A DNA stretch of 7,439 nt from an uncultured Acidobacteriota bacterium (GTDB taxonomy: Bacteria > Acidobacteriota > Vicinamibacteria > Vicinamibacterales > SCN-69-37), in assembly GCA_937880585.1 (NCBI GenBank), contig CALFMR010000359.1:1-7439 (forward strand). The letters are read 5' to 3'. This document shows, one piece after another, positions 5,623-7,439 of this stretch (position 1 is its first letter; the number at the start of each line of letters is the position of its first letter). Under the pieces are notes generated by a model that was not told the DNA's origin, did not search any database, and saw only the letters and a list, made by a program, of their open reading frames with translations. The position numbers and the translations under genes are program-made.

Positions 5623-6586
5623 TTGATCCAGTCTCGCCCTTCAGCTTCGCCCAGCTCACCATCGGGTTCACGGGCTGCCCGTCGTCGAGCACCTCGAAAT
5701 GGAGATGCGGACCGGTGCTGCGGCCACTCGAGCCGGACTGCGCAATCGTCTCGCCGGCGGTGACCGTCTCGCCGGGCTGGACGTCGACGGCCGACAGATG
5801 CCCGTAGCGCGTCGACAACCCGTTGCCGTGATCGATGACGACCGTAAGGCCGTACCCGCGCATCTGGCCCGCGAACGTGACGCGTCCATCGCGCGCGGCC
5901 GGCACGCTCTGGCCGACCGGCATCGCGACGTCGATGCCCTTGTGGAAGCGGCGCGTGCCGTCGATCGGATCGCGCCGCCAGCCGTACGCCGAGCTGAGCC
6001 GGCCGGCGAGCGTCACCGGCGGCGCATCCGCGTCGGCATCACCGGCGATTTCACCGTCCGTACTGTCGACGGCCGTGGCGACACCGGACGCCGTCATCGA
6101 ACCGGACGCCACCGGCGCCCATGCCGCGTTCGATGCGGCCGCGACGACCGGTGCGATGGCCGAGGCCATGCCCGGCGTCAAGGCCGACGCGAGTGCCCGC
6201 CTCGTCCACGAGCCCCTCGCCGGTGAGAACGCCGCCGGCATCGTCAACCCGGACGTCGTCGTCGACTCGCCCGCGGCCTGCGCGGTGAGCGGCGACACGA
6301 TGGCGTTGGCGAGTCCGATGCCACCCGCCTGCGCGAGCGCAATGCCGAGCTGCGACGTCATCGCGTCCGACAACGGCCCGTCGCCGAACCCGCTCGCCTG
6401 GTCTTCGTCTTCGTCGAGCATCGACGAACGCATCTCGCGCAGCATCTGCGACAACAACATGGATTCGAACTGCGCCGCGAGCGTGCGAATCTGCTCCGCC
6501 GTCGGCTTCCCGCCGCCCGACACACCCGTCGCCGACACGTCGGGCGTCGTGCCCACGAGCGGATTGACGATGGGTGTATTGGACAT
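5618..6586 (-). CDS. flgJ: Rod-binding protein FlgJ fused to M23 (LytM-type) peptidase
   Basis: A 322-aa protein in three parts. Residues ~28-100 form the FlgJ rod-capping domain (AAQFESMLLSQMLREMR, then GFGDGPLSDAMTSQLG..LAQAGGIGLA). Residues ~101-190 are a low-complexity Ala/Ser/Thr/Asp linker. Residues ~191-312 form an M23 zinc metallopeptidase with an intact active site: HKGID supplies H215 and D219, YGHLS supplies H263, and HLHFE supplies H294 and H296. By comparison with LytM, H215, D219 and H296 should bind zinc and H263/H294 be catalytic. It likely scaffolds the rod and cuts peptide cross-links to open the cell wall. Enteric FlgJ instead carries a glucosaminidase. There is no signal peptide, consistent with flagellar type III export. 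ATG 6586 is 4 nt after the flgI stop, so the two are cotranscribed. Confidence 0.92.
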   Translation of the reverse strand: MSNTPIVNPLVGTTPDVSATGVSGGGKPTAEQIRTLAAQFESMLLSQMLREMRSSMLDEDEDQASGFGDGPLSDAMTSQLGIALAQAGGIGLANAIVSPLTAQAAGESTTTSGLTMPAAFSPARGSWTRRALASALTPGMASAIAPVVAAASNAAWAPVASGSMTASGVATAVDSTDGEIAGDADADAPPVTLAGRLSSAYGWRRDPIDGTRRFHKGIDVAMPVGQSVPAARDGRVTFAGQMRGYGLTVVIDHGNGLSTRYGHLSAVDVQPGETVTAGETIAQSGSSGRSTGPHLHFEVLDDGQPVNPMVSWAKLKGETGSS

Positions 6587-6590
6587 TGGC

Positions 6591-7439
6591 CTAGAGAATC
6601 ACGATCTCCGCGTGCAGCGCCCCGGCAGCCTTCAGCGCCTGCATGATCGCGATGATGTCTCGCGGCGTGGCGCCGAGGGTGTTCAGCGCGCCGGCGACGG
6701 CGTCGAGCGTCGCGCCTTCCTCGAGCGAGACGAGCTTTGCCGTGCCCTCGTGGATGTCCACCTGTTCGTTCGGCACGACGACGGTCTGTCCACCGGACGA
6801 GAACGGCGGCGGCTGACTCACTTCGTACTTCGTCGAGATCCGCACCGACAGGTTGCCGTGCGCCACGGCGGCCGGTCCCAGCCGCACATCGCCGCCGACG
6901 ACGACCGTGCCCGTGCGCTCATTGATGACGACGCGCGCGACGACGTCGGTTTCGACGGGCAGCGACTCGAGATCCGCCATGAACTCCGGGATCGATGACC
7001 GGTACCGTTCAGGCACCTGCACTTGAATGCTGCCGGGGTCGACCGCGTGCGCGGCGTCCGTGCCGAGGTGCGTGTTGATCGCGTGCACGACGTGCGACGC
7101 CGTCACGAAATCCGGCTCGAGCACGGCGAACGTGAGCGTGTCGGTCGCCGGCATGGGCGTGTTCTGCGCCGTCTGCACGATCGCGCCGCCCGGGATGCGG
7201 CCGACGGTGAGGTGGTTGACCTGCACGCTCGATCCCCCGCCGCTGCCGCCGCCGAACCCGCCAATCGACAACGGCCCCTGCGCGAGCGCGACCATCTGGC
7301 CGTTCGGACCGCGCAGCGACGTCGGCAGAAGCGTGCCGCCCTGCAGGCTGCGCGCGTCGCCGATCGACGAGGCGACCGCATCGAGCCGCGCGCCGGCGCG
7401 CTGATAGGGCGAAAGCTCCGACGTCACGACGACGGCCGC
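6591..7439 (-). CDS. flgI: Flagellar P-ring protein FlgI (partial, N-terminus outside window)
   Basis: 282 codons are visible, ending at TAG 6591; the reading frame stays open to the right edge (A-A-V-V-V-T before SELSPYQRAG), so the signal peptide and roughly the first 80 residues are outside. FlgI is a periplasmic protein forming the peptidoglycan ring around the rod. Strong family blocks: SSIGDARSLQGGTLLPTSL, GQMVALAQGPLSIGG, SSVQVNHLTVGRIPGGA, DPGSIQVQVP, ARVVINERTGTVVVGGDV, VAHGNLSVRI, GGQTVVVPNEQVDI and ALNTLGATPRDIIAIMQALKAAGALHAEI. The region visible contains no cysteine, whereas E. coli/Salmonella FlgI has a C-terminal disulfide pair at places that are alanine here. It precedes flgJ by 4 nt. 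FlgI also implies an outer membrane. Confidence 0.97.
   Translation of the reverse strand, partial: AAVVVTSELSPYQRAGARLDAVASSIGDARSLQGGTLLPTSLRGPNGQMVALAQGPLSIGGFGGGSGGGSSVQVNHLTVGRIPGGAIVQTAQNTPMPATDTLTFAVLEPDFVTASHVVHAINTHLGTDAAHAVDPGSIQVQVPERYRSSIPEFMADLESLPVETDVVARVVINERTGTVVVGGDVRLGPAAVAHGNLSVRISTKYEVSQPPPFSSGGQTVVVPNEQVDIHEGTAKLVSLEEGATLDAVAGALNTLGATPRDIIAIMQALKAAGALHAEIVIL

Noticed and set aside
5835..6998. 387-aa plus-strand open frame across flgJ and flgI
   Set aside because: Spans two convincing minus-strand genes, with low-complexity Ala/Ser/Arg content and no domain.
1..7439. CRISPR arrays, tRNA/rRNA genes, insertion sequences, attachment sites
   Set aside because: No spaced direct repeats, no tRNA-like cloverleaf, no transposase or terminal inverted repeats were seen; the window is coherent flagellar coding sequence.

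Overview
This window is a dense flagellar late-gene locus from a high-GC, Gram-negative (diderm) bacterium. FlgI, the P-ring protein found in outer-membrane flagella, argues for a diderm. High GC, FliW-CsrA beside FlgK/FlgL, and a rod protein FlgJ fused to an M23 peptidase rather than a glucosaminidase would fit Acidobacteriota (for example Vicinamibacteria-like) or a deltaproteobacterial-type lineage. That placement is inference; no rRNA or other marker is in the window.

Layout. Plus strand, 1-1074: the last 66 codons of fliD (filament cap), then fliS (flagellin chaperone) and a FliT/FlgN-type helical chaperone candidate, tightly packed. Minus strand, read from right to left (7439 to 1014): flgI (5' end outside the window), flgJ with a C-terminal M23 peptidase, a 106-bp intergenic region (5512-5617), then flgM, a flgN-like chaperone, flgK, flgL, fliW, csrA and a tandem-GNAT acetyltransferase. 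The two transcription units converge, and their coding ends overlap by 61 bp at 1014-1074.

Regulation. The only real spacer holds a good sigma-28 (FliA) promoter, TCAAGTTT-N11-GCCGATTT, reading into flgM. It is followed by a leader of about 34 nt made of two mutually exclusive small hairpins, one of which hides the flgM Shine-Dalgarno sequence. A heptamer tandem repeat lies just upstream and runs across the flgJ stop codon. From flgM onward each junction is an overlap or a gap of 4 nt or less, so flgM to the acetyltransferase looks like one seven-gene, translationally coupled, sigma-28-dependent operon.

How the genes work together. FlgI and FlgJ build the P ring and pass the rod through peptidoglycan. 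FlgM holds sigma-28 until the hook is finished. FlgN-like, FliS and FliT-like proteins chaperone FlgK/FlgL, flagellin and FliD. FlgK and FlgL form the hook-filament junction and FliD the cap. FliW and CsrA form the post-transcriptional switch that matches flagellin synthesis to export. The acetyltransferase is the one member without an established flagellar role. The most interesting items are the sigma-28 promoter with its bistable leader, the FliW-CsrA-GNAT coupling, the FlgJ-M23 fusion, and a FlgI lacking the usual disulfide cysteines.
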